Source of the DNA: JBFWUM01 sp050247255
GTDB lineage: Bacteria > Acidobacteriota > Vicinamibacteria > Vicinamibacterales > UBA2999
Length of the DNA: 64,000 nucleotides
Assembly: GCA_050247255.1 (NCBI GenBank)
Contig: JBFWUM010000021.1
Location: 5,072-69,071, forward strand
Reading direction: 5' to 3'
Shown one piece after another: positions 10,266-19,521 of the stretch (position 1 is its first letter; every line of letters begins with the position of its first letter). The notes under the pieces were generated by a model. That model was not told the origin of the DNA. It made no database searches and was given only the letters and a program-made list of their open reading frames with translations. The position numbers and the translations under genes are program-made.

Positions 10266-11183
10266 GTGACGCTGCTGCTGCCGCTGCTGGCCTTCCTGTT
10301 CGTCTCGCTGCTCGTCGCCGCCGCGGCGATTGCGCTGTCGCCGCGGCCGGCGGCCGCCGTCGAGCGGCGGCTCGAGGAGATCGCGCACGAGGGACGGCCG
10401 GGCGCCGAGCGTCCCGGGCTGCGCCAGGCGCTGATCGCCGCCTTCAAGCGGCTGGGAGAAATGGCGCCGAAGTCGGCGTCGGAAATCGGGTCTCTGCAGC
10501 GCAAGCTGCTGGCGGCCGGCTACCGGCGGCACGAGGCGATCTGGATCTTCCTCGGCATCCGCGTCGGCTTCGGCCTTGTGTGCTTTGCCGTCGCCTCGCT
10601 CCCGGCGTTGTTCCGGGCGAACGTGGCCGTGGCGCTGGGGGCCGCGGGCGCCGGCTACCTGCTGCCTGGCATGGTGCTGGGGCGCATGGCGCGGAAGCGG
10701 CAGCACCGCATCCGGCTGTCGCTGCCCGACGCCCTCGACCTGCTTGTCGTCAGCGTCGAGGCCGGCCTGGGCCTGGACCAGGCGATTCTCCGCGTCGGCG
10801 ACGAGCTGTCGTTCGCGCACCCGGATCTCTCCGAGGAACTGCGCCTCGTCAACCTCGAGCTGCGGGCCGGTACCGGACGGGCCGAGGCGCTGCACAATCT
10901 CGCCACCCGCACGGGCGTCGAGGATGTGGCCTCGCTCGTCGCGATGCTGGTGCAGACCGACAAGTTCGGCACCAGCGTCGCGCAGTCGCTGCGCGTGCAC
11001 TCCGAGACGCTGCGGACCAAACGGCGCCAGCGGGCAGAGGAAGCGGCCGCCAAGACCGGCGTCAAGATGGTCTTCCCGCTGGTGTTCTGCATCTTCCCGG
11101 CGATCTGGGTGGTGACCATCGGGCCGGCGGCGATCAAGTTCGTGCAGGTGCTCTTCCCGATGGCGCAGGGGCAGCAGCCGTGA
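10266..11183 (+). CDS. tadC: Tad inner-membrane platform protein TadC
   Basis: 305 residues, GTG start one base after the tadB stop. N-terminal transmembrane helix, then a type II secretion F domain (LSLPDALDLLVVSVEAGLGL ... TDKFGTSVAQSLRVHSETLR) between membrane segments, ending in a typical C-terminal helix. It pairs with TadB. Its TGA overlaps the GTG of the next gene (GTGA), implying translational coupling. Confidence 0.92.
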   Translation: MTLLLPLLAFLFVSLLVAAAAIALSPRPAAAVERRLEEIAHEGRPGAERPGLRQALIAAFKRLGEMAPKSASEIGSLQRKLLAAGYRRHEAIWIFLGIRVGFGLVCFAVASLPALFRANVAVALGAAGAGYLLPGMVLGRMARKRQHRIRLSLPDALDLLVVSVEAGLGLDQAILRVGDELSFAHPDLSEELRLVNLELRAGTGRAEALHNLATRTGVEDVASLVAMLVQTDKFGTSVAQSLRVHSETLRTKRRQRAEEAAAKTGVKMVFPLVFCIFPAIWVVTIGPAAIKFVQVLFPMAQGQQP

Positions 11184-12445
11184 CGGTGCCGGCGCTGCTC
11201 GAAGAAACGGGCCTGTCTGCCGATCAGATCGAGCAGCTCACCATCAAGGTGCTGCTCGGCGGCGAGCAGACCGGGCTGGCGCTGTCGCACACGCTGAAGC
11301 TCGCGTTCCCGATCATCGAGCCGCTCGTCGAGCGGGCCCGCGCCGAGCGGCTGGTCGAGGTGCGCGGCGTGACCGGTTCTGGCAGCGCGGCGTACCGCTA
11401 CGCCCTCACCGATCTCGGCCGCGACCGCGCCCGGCAGTACTTTACGGCCAGCCACTACGCGGGCGCCGCCCCGGTGCCGCTGTCCACCTACACCGAGTAC
11501 ATGCGCGGGCTGACCGCCAGCCGCGGCTTTATCGACCGCGAGCGGCTGCGCCGCGGCTTCGCGCACCTCATCGTCGATGACCGCATGCTCGAACAGCTGG
11601 GGCCGGCGGCCAATGCCGGCAAGGCGGTCTTCCTGTACGGGCCTCCCGGCAACGGCAAGACGGTGCTGGCCGAAGGGCTCGGCCGCGCGCTCGGCTCCGA
11701 GATGTACGTGCCGTATGCGATCGACGTCGACGGCCACACGATCACGGTGTTCGATCCGATCTGCCACGAGGTGATTCCGGAGGACGAGCCGGAGACGCTG
11801 TCGCTGGTGAAGTCGGAGGTGACGCACGACCCGCGGTGGGTGCGCGTGCGGCGGCCGGTGGTCATGGTCGGCGGGGAACTGACCCTCGACATGCTGGACC
11901 TCAGGTTCAACCCGCTCTCCAAGTTCTACGAGGCGCCGATTCAGCTCAAGGCCAACGGGGGGGTGTTCCTGGTGGATGACTTCGGGCGCCAGCGGATGCG
12001 CCCGGAGGACCTGCTCAACCGCTGGATCGTGCCGCTCGAGAGCCGCGTCGACTACCTCACGCTCCATACCGGCAAGAAACTGCAGGTGCCGTTCGACGTG
12101 TTGACGGTGTTTGCCACCAACCTCGACCCAGCCTCCCTGGCAGACGAGGCGTTCCTGCGGCGCATTCCCTACAAGATCGCGGTTGACGATCCGGACATCC
12201 AGCAGTTCACGCGGATCTTCGAGCTGAACTGCCGCCGGCGGAACATCCGCTTCCACCCGGTGCAGGTCGCCTACCTGTACCGGCGGCATTACCTGCCGCG
12301 CGGCCGCGCGCTTCGATCGTGCCATCCCCGCGACCTGCTCGATCAGATGACGGCGCTGTGCCGCTACCGGGGTATCGAGCCGCGGATCGATCGTGAGCTG
12401 ATCGACGCCGCCTGCGCCTCGTACTTCGTGGGGAGCGCGGCGTGA
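11180..12445 (+). CDS. AAA+ ATPase linked to the Tad operon
   Basis: 421 residues from the GTG at 11180 (overlap with tadC); a GTG at 11186 is the alternative. Residues 1-110 look like a winged-helix or small helical module (LGGEQTGLALSHTLKLAFPI ... YRYALTDLGRDRA). The AAA+ core has Walker A GPPGNGKT at about 154-161 and Walker B GGVFLVDDFGR at about 260-268, with a sensor segment VFATNLDP and an arginine-rich C-terminal lid. It is not a pilus motor ATPase; the fold is closer to MoxR/RuvB-like remodelers. Coupling to tadC suggests a role in building or regulating the pilus, but the substrate is unknown. Confidence 0.85.
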   Translation: MTVPALLEETGLSADQIEQLTIKVLLGGEQTGLALSHTLKLAFPIIEPLVERARAERLVEVRGVTGSGSAAYRYALTDLGRDRARQYFTASHYAGAAPVPLSTYTEYMRGLTASRGFIDRERLRRGFAHLIVDDRMLEQLGPAANAGKAVFLYGPPGNGKTVLAEGLGRALGSEMYVPYAIDVDGHTITVFDPICHEVIPEDEPETLSLVKSEVTHDPRWVRVRRPVVMVGGELTLDMLDLRFNPLSKFYEAPIQLKANGGVFLVDDFGRQRMRPEDLLNRWIVPLESRVDYLTLHTGKKLQVPFDVLTVFATNLDPASLADEAFLRRIPYKIAVDDPDIQQFTRIFELNCRRRNIRFHPVQVAYLYRRHYLPRGRALRSCHPRDLLDQMTALCRYRGIEPRIDRELIDAACASYFVGSAA

Positions 12446-12789
12446 GGCTGCTCAATACGCGGACCGGAGAGACGCTGGCGCGGCGCATCGAGCTGGCGAC
12501 GACGCGCCGGGAGCGGCGGCGGGGACTGCTCGGGCGGCATCGCCTGCCACCAGGGTTCGCCCTGGTGCTCCGGCCCTGCGCCGCGATTCACACCGCGTTC
12601 ATGCGCTGCGCCATTGACGTCATCTTCCTCGACCGCGAGTGGCGGGCCGTGCGCATTGCGCGCGATCTGCGGCCGTGGCGGATCCGGATGGCGTTACGGG
12701 CGCGAGCGGTGGTCGAACTGCCGGCGGGCGCCCTCGATGGGATCGACCTCGCGCACGGAGACCGGCTGGCGCTGGTGATCGATCCATGA
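12442..12789 (+). CDS. DUF192 family protein
   Basis: 115 residues, GTG start overlapping the previous stop. It carries the DUF192 signature: RRERRRGLLGR, then CAAIHTAFMRCAIDVIFLDR, and ends with a VVELPAGALDGIDLAHGDRL segment. DUF192 proteins are small beta-rich domains of unknown function; many are secreted, but this copy has no signal peptide. It is coupled to the next gene through an ATGA overlap. Confidence 0.88.
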   Translation: MRLLNTRTGETLARRIELATTRRERRRGLLGRHRLPPGFALVLRPCAAIHTAFMRCAIDVIFLDREWRAVRIARDLRPWRIRMALRARAVVELPAGALDGIDLAHGDRLALVIDP

Positions 12790-13916
12790 GACGGTACCTG
12801 GCGATCGGCGTAGCCACCGCCGCCGTCGTCGTCGGCGCCCTGACCGCCTGGAGTTGGTACACGGCGAGCCAGGTGAGCGTGCCGGTTGCCACCACCGCCA
12901 GCCTCAGCATCGCTGGCCCGTCATTCAGCAGCCGGGCCCAGGCCGTGGTGTATGCCGATGCCATCGAAAGGGCCGGGCACCCGGCATTCGTCCGCTTTCG
13001 TGCCGCGGAGCAGCGACACCAGGTGCTCGTCGGTCCCTTCGTAGCCAGTGGCGAGGCCCAGGCCGCGCAGCGCGAGCTGGCCCGCCGCGGTCTCGCCGAT
13101 ACGCGGCTGATGGTTGACGACAGCATGCGACGCGACACGCCGCAGCCCGGCGTGCTGTCGTGGAGCAGCCGCCGCGAGCGGACGCCGCGTGTGGTCGCCG
13201 CGGCCGCGCCTGGGATGCTGTCGGTGGTCATCGAGACGGACGCGCCGCCGACCGACGTGCGCGCCGAGCGCGTGGCGGCGCGGCTCTTCGACGTCGAAGT
13301 GCATCCAGCCCCCGCCATGCCATCGCCCCGGCGATGGTCCGCCCCGGCAGGAACGCTGCTGTTGGAAGGAGTGCAGGTCCTCCCTCCGCGCAGCGAGGAC
13401 GGCGAGGGGATGCGCATCCGCCTCGAGATTCCGGCGGAGGCGATCACCCGGGTCCGGCTCGAAGCACGGCGCGTCTACATCGATCTGGCGTGGCCGGATC
13501 CGCCGTGGCCGCAGCCCGGAGGCGGAACGGCGACACCCGCCCGTCGGACAGCGCCGAAGAACGACACCGACGTAACTCCGGCACAGGATGAACGCGCGAG
13601 GGTCGACGCGGTCGTCACTCGATTCCGCCAGGTGCAGCCGTTCGTCCTCTCGGCGGTCGACACGCCTGACCCCAAGGTGCGGGCCGCGGTGTCGCGGATG
13701 CTCGCTGACTTCCCGGAGGCCCTTCCAGCGCAGTTGCGCGAGGCCATCGTCCTGGCGAAGGAAGCGACCGCCCCGGACTTTGCGGGCGACCGCGCCCTCC
13801 AGGTTCGACGCGCGTTCGAGTTGTTCGAGAAGGAAGCCGGCCCGGACTACCCGACGAGCCAGACACCGCCGACGACGAGCGCCACCATCGCCGCAGCACG
13901 CATCATCAGCCGGTGA
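12786..13916 (+). CDS. SPOR-domain membrane-anchored protein
   Basis: 376 residues. N-terminal membrane anchor (YLAIGVATAAVVVGALTAW), then a SPOR-like repeat at about 43-110 (FSSRAQAVVYADAIERAGHP ... VLVGPFVASGEAQAAQREL), which in other proteins binds denuded peptidoglycan. A second beta-rich segment (about 140-240) may be AMIN-like; this is a guess. A helical C-terminal region with charged residues follows. It closes the Tad transcript and could tie the apparatus to the cell wall. Its last 70 bases overlap the convergent gene at 13847-14500. Confidence 0.75.
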   Translation: MRRYLAIGVATAAVVVGALTAWSWYTASQVSVPVATTASLSIAGPSFSSRAQAVVYADAIERAGHPAFVRFRAAEQRHQVLVGPFVASGEAQAAQRELARRGLADTRLMVDDSMRRDTPQPGVLSWSSRRERTPRVVAAAAPGMLSVVIETDAPPTDVRAERVAARLFDVEVHPAPAMPSPRRWSAPAGTLLLEGVQVLPPRSEDGEGMRIRLEIPAEAITRVRLEARRVYIDLAWPDPPWPQPGGGTATPARRTAPKNDTDVTPAQDERARVDAVVTRFRQVQPFVLSAVDTPDPKVRAAVSRMLADFPEALPAQLREAIVLAKEATAPDFAGDRALQVRRAFELFEKEAGPDYPTSQTPPTTSATIAAARIISR

Positions 13917-14500
13917 GCGCCGGCGGCGTTCGGGACGCGCGTGCCAGCCAGCCCGACGGCGGCCGCAAACAGGGTCATGGCCGCCACAGAGCCGACGCCG
14001 AAGGCGGCGATGTACGTCAGCGCCGCCCCGCGGGTCGGCAGCGCCAGCGCCGGCAATACGCCGAAGAAGTGTGAGCTGCCGGCCACGCCGTGCAGGATGC
14101 CCATGTAGAAGGAGGCGTGCGCGTGGCCGAGCCGCTGCATCCATGCCGGGCCGCGGCGGACGTGCAGGTGCTCGTGTGCGACGTGCCCGTGGCGGTGGCT
14201 GGCGTGCTCGATGCGCATCGACCTGCTCAATGCCCACAGGCCGATGCCGATGAGCGCCACGCCGACCAGGCGCTCACCCCAGCTCGAGATCACGTCGATG
14301 GGTGGCAGCAGATCGCGGAAGACGACGGCCAGCACGGCGACCACTGCGACCCCGGACGCGTGGCCCGCGCCCCACGTCCACCCGGCAATCCAGCCGCGGC
14401 GCCGATCGGCCACGGCGATCGGCGCGACCGCCGCCAGGTGATCGGGCCCGGAGAGCACGTGAAAGAGCCCGGCCAGCGCGCCTGTCAGAACCGTCAGCAT
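13847..14500 (-). CDS. NicO/UreH-like metal transport membrane protein
   Basis: 217 residues with about six hydrophobic segments. The start GLFHVLSGPDHLAAVAPIAV holds the H-x5-D-H pattern seen in NicO/RcnA/UreH-type nickel-cobalt permeases. A His-rich loop follows (HASHRHGHVAHEHLHV), then LGHAHASFYMGILHGVAGSSH, consistent with metal handling. Substrate is inferred only at family level. It converges on the SPOR gene with a 70-base tail-to-tail overlap. Confidence 0.8.
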   Translation of the reverse strand: MLTVLTGALAGLFHVLSGPDHLAAVAPIAVADRRRGWIAGWTWGAGHASGVAVVAVLAVVFRDLLPPIDVISSWGERLVGVALIGIGLWALSRSMRIEHASHRHGHVAHEHLHVRRGPAWMQRLGHAHASFYMGILHGVAGSSHFFGVLPALALPTRGAALTYIAAFGVGSVAAMTLFAAAVGLAGTRVPNAAGAHRLMMRAAAMVALVVGGVWLVG

Positions 14501-14515
14501 GAAGCATCCATCGTA

Positions 14516-15280
14516 CTACTTCGGCGCCATGCGGATCGCGCCGTCCAGGCGAATCACCTCGCCATTCAGCATCTCGTTCTCGACGATGTGGCGGACCAGC
14601 GCGGCGTACTCCGGCGGCCGCCCCAGGCGCGAAGGAAAGGGGACCTGCTGCGCCAGCGACTCCCGCGCCGCCTCCGGGAGGCCGGCCAGCAGCGGCGTGT
14701 CGAACGTGCCCGGCGCAATCGTCATCACCCGGACGCCGATCCGCGCGAACTCGCGCGCCATTGGCAGCGTCATGCCGACAATGCCCCCCTTGGACGCCGA
14801 GTACGCCGCCTGCCCGATCTGCCCGTCGTAGGCGGCCACCGACGCGGTCTGCACGATGACGCCGCGCTCGCCGCTCGGGAGCGGCGTGTTGCCCGCCATG
14901 GCGGCGGCGGCAAGCCGCGCCACGTTGAACGTGCCCAGCAGGTTGATCTGGATCACGCGCGTGAAATGGTCGAGCGGCTGCACGCCGTCCTTCGGCAGCA
15001 CGCGCTCGGCGACCGCAATGCCCGCGGTGCAGACGGCGCCATATATCGGCCCGGCCGCTGCCACCGCCGCAAACGCCGCCTCGGCATCGGCGGCGCTCGT
15101 CACGTCGGTGCGGATGAACGTCGCGCCGGCCCCCAGCCTGGCGACGCGCTCCTTCGCCGCTGCCTCGTTGACGTCCAGGATGACCGCCCGCCCGCCGGCG
15201 GCGACGATCATGTCGACGGTTGCGCCGCCGAGCCCGGAGGCGCCGCCGCTGACGACGATCGTGCGTCCTTCGATCTGCAT
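14516..15280 (-). CDS. SDR family oxidoreductase, 3-hydroxyacyl-CoA dehydrogenase type-2-like
   Basis: 254 residues. Classical short-chain dehydrogenase: nucleotide motif VVSGGASGLGGATV near residue 10, acidic residue after beta-2 (LDVNE) favouring NAD, Ser in TASVAAYDGQIGQ and catalytic Tyr-x3-Lys in AAYSASKGG. The start, the sequence around DGQIGQAAYSASKGGIVGMT and IAPGTFDTPLLAGLPE resemble the HSD17B10/FadB2-like group acting on short-chain 3-hydroxyacyl-CoA. Role in fatty-acid or branched-chain amino-acid breakdown is inferred. Confidence 0.85.
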   Translation of the reverse strand: MQIEGRTIVVSGGASGLGGATVDMIVAAGGRAVILDVNEAAAKERVARLGAGATFIRTDVTSAADAEAAFAAVAAAGPIYGAVCTAGIAVAERVLPKDGVQPLDHFTRVIQINLLGTFNVARLAAAAMAGNTPLPSGERGVIVQTASVAAYDGQIGQAAYSASKGGIVGMTLPMAREFARIGVRVMTIAPGTFDTPLLAGLPEAARESLAQQVPFPSRLGRPPEYAALVRHIVENEMLNGEVIRLDGAIRMAPK

Positions 15281-15305
15281 GTGCTTATGTTAGGCTACCG
15301 CCGCC

Positions 15306-16019
15306 TTGAGCCGAATCCTCCTCGTTGAAGACGACGCCACGATTGCTGCCATCATGCGCGCCGTGCTCGCGCGCGGCGGCTGGGAGCTGCGCCATGCCGC
15401 CACCGGCGAAGCGGCCCTGGCCATCGCCTCGGAATGGCACCCGGCGCTGATCCTGCTCGATGTCGAGCTGCCCGGCATGAACGGCTTCAGCGTCTGTTCG
15501 ACGGTCCGCGCCTCCGACCAGGGCGAGCATCCGCTGATCGTCATGGTCACCTCCAACGACGATGTCGCGTCGAAGCTGACCGGGTTCAAGGTCGGCGCCG
15601 ACGACTACCTGGTCAAGCCGGTCGATCCGCAGGAGCTGTTGACGCGGGTGTCGAAGCTGCTCGGCGATCGCGAGGCGCAGGAGCGGGCGATCAAGCAGCG
15701 GCGGCGGGAGGCGATGAACGAGCTCGTCGCCACGGTGTGCCACGAGATCAACAATCCGCTGGCGGCAGCGGTCGGCTACCTCGAGCTGCTCGAGCAGCGG
15801 GAGCTTCCGCCCGACGTGCGGGAAGGGCTGGCCGGGACCCACGAAGCGCTGCTGCGGGTGGCCGACGTCATTGCCCGGCTCAAGGGGATCGAAGACCGGC
15901 CGGTGCAGTATCTCGGCGAGGTGGCGATGATCGACCTGCCGACCCCCGCCGACCCGTCGCAGGTCATCGAGGAGATCGACCCCGACGATCCCGAAGGGCT
16001 CGACAAGTACTTCCCGTAG
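15306..16019 (+). CDS. receiver domain fused to a histidine-kinase DHp domain, no ATPase domain
   Basis: 237 residues from a TTG start. Residues 1-120 are a full receiver domain: acidic pair Glu8-Asp9/Asp10, phosphoacceptor Asp52 in LLDVELPGMNGF, Thr82 and Lys104 in VKPVDP. Residues about 130-195 are a HisKA dimerisation domain with the H-box ELVATVCHEINNPLAAAVGY (His146). The expected HATPase_c domain is missing; the protein ends in a short acidic tail (IEEIDPDDPEGLDKYFP). It could be a phosphotransfer dimer fed by another kinase. Confidence 0.85.
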   Translation: MSRILLVEDDATIAAIMRAVLARGGWELRHAATGEAALAIASEWHPALILLDVELPGMNGFSVCSTVRASDQGEHPLIVMVTSNDDVASKLTGFKVGADDYLVKPVDPQELLTRVSKLLGDREAQERAIKQRRREAMNELVATVCHEINNPLAAAVGYLELLEQRELPPDVREGLAGTHEALLRVADVIARLKGIEDRPVQYLGEVAMIDLPTPADPSQVIEEIDPDDPEGLDKYFP

Positions 16020-16028
16020 CTGCCGCGC

Positions 16029-17273
16029 TTAGCGCCGCAGCTCCGCTGCCACCCGTTCCACGTCGGTCCAGACGCGCAGCAGGTTGCCGCTCCAGAGCCT
16101 GGCGATCTGCTCCTCGGTGTAGCCGCGCCGCACCAGCTCCAGCGTCACGTTGAACGTCTCGGCGGCGCTGTTCCAACCGTCCACGCCGCCGCCGCCGTCG
16201 AAGTCGGACGAGATGCCGACGTGATCGACGCCAATCAGCTTGACGGCGTAGTCGATGTGGTCGACGAAGTCGCGCACGCTGGCTCGCGGGTACTGGCGGT
16301 AGATCTCGGCGAGGCGGCGGTTGTACTCCGGGTTCTCCACGGGGCACGGGCGCGCGGCGCCGGTGGCGGCCGCGGGAACGCCGAGCTCGCGCTGCAGCGC
16401 GGTCACCGCGGCATTGCGGGCCTGGGTGACGTCCTGCGGCTGCACCTTCACGTAGCCGTTGAACGCCACCATCTGGATGACGCCGCCGTTCTTCTTCAGC
16501 GCCAGCAACATCTCGTCGTCCATGTTGCGGCTATGGTTGGCGAGCGCGCGCACCGAGGAGTGGGAGGCGATGACCGGTGCCCGCGACAGCTCGATCGTCT
16601 GCATGATCGACGCTTTCGAGGGGTGCGACACGTCGATCATCATGCCGAGGCGGTTCATCTCGGCAATCACCTGGCGGCCGAGCGGCGACAGGCCGCCGTG
16701 CGGGAACATGCCGGTCGCTTCGCCGTTGTTCGAGTCCGACAGCTGGCTGGCGCCGTTGTGGGCCAGCGACATGTAGCGGCCGCCGCGGTCGTAGAACTCC
16801 TTCAGCCGGGCAAGGTCGGTGCCCATCTGGTAGCCGTTCTCGATGCCGATCACCGCCACCTTCTTGCCGCTCGCGGCGATGCGCCGGACATCGGCCGGCG
16901 ACAGCGCCAGCTCGAGGTCGTCGCGGGCGATCTCGGTCGTCAGCCGGTGCACCGCGTCGAACTTCTCGACCGCCTGCCGGTAGGCGTCGGCATATCCCTC
17001 CGGGGTCAGCGGCCCCTGCCCGACGTAAACCACGAAGAACGCGACGTCGAGGCCGCCCTCCTTCATCTTCGGCAGGTCGACCTGGGTCGACAGCCGCTGC
17101 GTGTAGTTGCAGGCGCGGGTGAAGTTGAGGGCGTCGATGTCGTCGTGGGTGTCGAGCGTGATGACGCGGTCGTGAATGGCCCGGGCGCGGGCGACGAGCG
17201 CGGGATCATCCTGGGCGGCGGCCGCCGGCACCAGGGCCAGCCCGGCCAGCAGGGCACAAAATATTCGGCGCAT
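16029..17273 (-). CDS. secreted M19 (renal) dipeptidase
   Basis: 414 residues. Signal peptide (MRRIFCALLAGLALVPAAAAQ) followed by a peptidase M19 TIM-barrel metallohydrolase. Zinc-site motifs are visible: LDTHDDIDAL, Glu in VIGIENGY, IDVSHPSKASIMQT, PVIASHSSVRAL and HVGISSDFDGGGG. It hydrolyses dipeptides, possibly including D-amino-acid or beta-lactam-like substrates, in the periplasm. Full length for the family. Confidence 0.92.
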   Translation of the reverse strand: MRRIFCALLAGLALVPAAAAQDDPALVARARAIHDRVITLDTHDDIDALNFTRACNYTQRLSTQVDLPKMKEGGLDVAFFVVYVGQGPLTPEGYADAYRQAVEKFDAVHRLTTEIARDDLELALSPADVRRIAASGKKVAVIGIENGYQMGTDLARLKEFYDRGGRYMSLAHNGASQLSDSNNGEATGMFPHGGLSPLGRQVIAEMNRLGMMIDVSHPSKASIMQTIELSRAPVIASHSSVRALANHSRNMDDEMLLALKKNGGVIQMVAFNGYVKVQPQDVTQARNAAVTALQRELGVPAAATGAARPCPVENPEYNRRLAEIYRQYPRASVRDFVDHIDYAVKLIGVDHVGISSDFDGGGGVDGWNSAAETFNVTLELVRRGYTEEQIARLWSGNLLRVWTDVERVAAELRR

Positions 17274-17334
17274 GCGCCGATTCTAATGTCGAATCCTGGC
17301 CCTGCCCGTCGACTATCAGGCAAAGGAGGCGCGG

Positions 17335-17856
17335 ATGGTGCGAAGAATTCCGGTAATCCTGGTGGTCTGGGCCGTCCTCGCGGGTCCGGCGGCGGGGCAG
17401 ACGGCTAACACGGTGCCGGATCCGGGCGAAGGCGAACGGCCGAAGGCAGCGATTGCCGACCTGGCGTGGCTGGCAGGCGAGTGGACCGGCACCGGCCTTG
17501 GCGGGGTGTCCGAGGAGACCTGGGCGGCGCCTGCCGACGGGGCGATGGTCGGGATGTACCGGCTGGTCGTTGGCGGGAAGGTCAGCTTCTACGAGTTCAT
17601 GAACCTGCGCGAAGAAGGCGGATCGCTGGTGCTCAAGTTGAAGCACTTCAACGCCGACCTGACGCCGTGGGAAGAGAAGGACCGGTGGGTCCAGTTCCCA
17701 CTGGCGAAGCTGGGGCCGACGGAGGCGTGGTTTGGCGGCCTGACATTCCGGCGCGTCGACGCGGACACGCTGCACATCTTCCTGGCCCTGCGCGGCCGCG
17801 ACGGCGCGGTCCGCGAGGAGCGCTTCGAGATGCGCCGCCTATCGGGAGCGCGATAG
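17335..17856 (+). CDS. secreted DUF6265 family protein
   Basis: 173 residues. Signal peptide (VILVVWAVLAGPAAGQ) then a beta-rich domain with LAWLAGEWTGTG and GMYRLVVGGKVSFYEFMNLR, a pattern I associate with DUF6265 proteins of unknown function. An unusually good Shine-Dalgarno (AAAGGAGG) fixes the start at 17335. Its last 18 bases overlap the end of the convergent gene. Confidence 0.75.
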   Translation: MVRRIPVILVVWAVLAGPAAGQTANTVPDPGEGERPKAAIADLAWLAGEWTGTGLGGVSEETWAAPADGAMVGMYRLVVGGKVSFYEFMNLREEGGSLVLKLKHFNADLTPWEEKDRWVQFPLAKLGPTEAWFGGLTFRRVDADTLHIFLALRGRDGAVREERFEMRRLSGAR

Positions 17857-19521
17857 CTCGTAGACTTCGTAGCCAGGCACCGCGGAGAGCTGTCGCGATG
17901 CGTTGCGGACCGCCGCCGACAGTTCTCCGAACGCCTCGGCTTCCTGAGGCCCCCAGAAGACATGCGTGACGCGCAGCCGCCCGGCGGCCGTGCGCCAGCC
18001 ATCGGACCCGGCGTAGATCGCCCGTAGGTCGGCTGTGGCCGCTGCAGAGTTCACGCCGTGGGTCCACAGATGCCCTTCATAGCCGAGCGCGCGGGCTCGT
18101 CCGAGCCAGGCGAGCGCGTGGTCGGGTGTCTGCGCGGCGGCGAACACGGCTGAGGGCGGAACACTCGCTGTCGCACCTGCCGCGCGCGCATACGTGGCCA
18201 GCGGCACCAGCGACGGCGCCTGCGGCGCATCGTCAAACGTCCTGGCGACCGTCGTTGCGCCGGAGAAGAAGAGGAGCGCTGCCAGCGCGGGCTCGACAAA
18301 GCGACGCGCCGCTGCTCTCAACGTGGCGAGCGCTCGCCAGCCCACGCCGAGAAAGAGGACCCAGGGCCAGATCAGCACCTTGATGTTGTCCCACTCCCAC
18401 GGCGCGACCATGAGGTTGAGGAACAGCGCGAACAGCCCGAGCGCGAGGAGCCACTCGAGCAAATCCTTACGCTGTTTCCTCCAGACGAGGACGATGGCCG
18501 CGGCACCGACGGCCGGAATCCACCAGCCGAAGTCTGTAACCAGGAACATCGGCACGCCTTCGGTTCCTGACATCCAGCCCCAGCGCCAGCGGGTGACGCC
18601 ACCCATCGAGAACCATCGCGTGGCGTAGACGGTAAACGCGGCACCCAGCGGCAGTGCCCAGGCCAGCATGCCGAGCGCCAGGCGCAGGTGACGGCGAACA
18701 CCGTGAAGGGCGAAAAGCCCCGCGAGGATCAGGCTGACGATCAGGAAGGTGTGCAGGTGGAACAGGGCGAGGGCGCCCCACAGCAGGCCGGCCACCCGGC
18801 GCTGCGCCGGCGTGGGAACGGCCTCTTCGCGAAGCCACGCGCGCATGAGGTGAATCATTAGGACGCCCGCCGGCAGCGCGAAGAGAACCCCGCGCTGGGT
18901 GATGAACACTGTGAGCAGCAGGTTCTTCCACGCCAACGACGTGTCGATCCCGCCGTTGAGGAAGAGGCCGCCGACGGCGAGCCACCCGCCCCACGCGCGA
19001 AGCAGCCCCACGCTGGCGATGAAACAGAACATGCCGGCCAGGAAGAGGTGCGACGCGGTGGGGACGCCGACGGCCTCCCACAGCGCGTTGTAGAGATCCA
19101 TCCCCAGCGGGTAATAGAGCGGCTCCGGCGAATAGATCGGGTTCATCGGCGGGAACGGCGCTCCCGCGGCGAAGAAGCGGATGTAGTTCACGTGCAGCGG
19201 CAGATCGCCGTAGTTGGTGAGCGACAGCGTGCGAAGGCTGCCGTTGGCGGCATAGAGCATCCACCCGAAGTGGCGGTAGGCCGCGAGGCCCAGGAAGATC
19301 AGCAACGCGGCTTCGATGACGCGCGACACGCCTGTCGATGATGCGGTTGCCGGCGGCGGACCGCTTCGCCAGTTGACCTGCCGGCGCAGGACTGCGGCGG
19401 CCACGGCGCCGATGGCGAGGCTGAGTGCCGCCGAGCCGCCCGACAGCCCACCGCCCGCGGCAGCGAAGGCGTAGCCGGCGAGCGTCGACACCAGGATGTG
19501 CAGCAGCCCGAAGGCGATCAT
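17839..19521 (-). CDS. polytopic membrane protein, glycosyltransferase-like
   Basis: 560 residues with roughly a dozen hydrophobic segments and a loop near residues 100-140 (LPLHVNYIRFFAAGAPFPPM, then NPIYSPEPLYYPLGMDLYNA) resembling the first periplasmic loop of lipid-linked-sugar (GT-C) transferases. The C-terminal 130 residues are soluble and may contact the acceptor. It overlaps the upstream gene by ATGA, so both are co-translated. Donor and acceptor are unknown. Confidence 0.7.
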   Translation of the reverse strand: MIAFGLLHILVSTLAGYAFAAAGGGLSGGSAALSLAIGAVAAAVLRRQVNWRSGPPPATASSTGVSRVIEAALLIFLGLAAYRHFGWMLYAANGSLRTLSLTNYGDLPLHVNYIRFFAAGAPFPPMNPIYSPEPLYYPLGMDLYNALWEAVGVPTASHLFLAGMFCFIASVGLLRAWGGWLAVGGLFLNGGIDTSLAWKNLLLTVFITQRGVLFALPAGVLMIHLMRAWLREEAVPTPAQRRVAGLLWGALALFHLHTFLIVSLILAGLFALHGVRRHLRLALGMLAWALPLGAAFTVYATRWFSMGGVTRWRWGWMSGTEGVPMFLVTDFGWWIPAVGAAAIVLVWRKQRKDLLEWLLALGLFALFLNLMVAPWEWDNIKVLIWPWVLFLGVGWRALATLRAAARRFVEPALAALLFFSGATTVARTFDDAPQAPSLVPLATYARAAGATASVPPSAVFAAAQTPDHALAWLGRARALGYEGHLWTHGVNSAAATADLRAIYAGSDGWRTAAGRLRVTHVFWGPQEAEAFGELSAAVRNASRQLSAVPGYEVYELSRSR

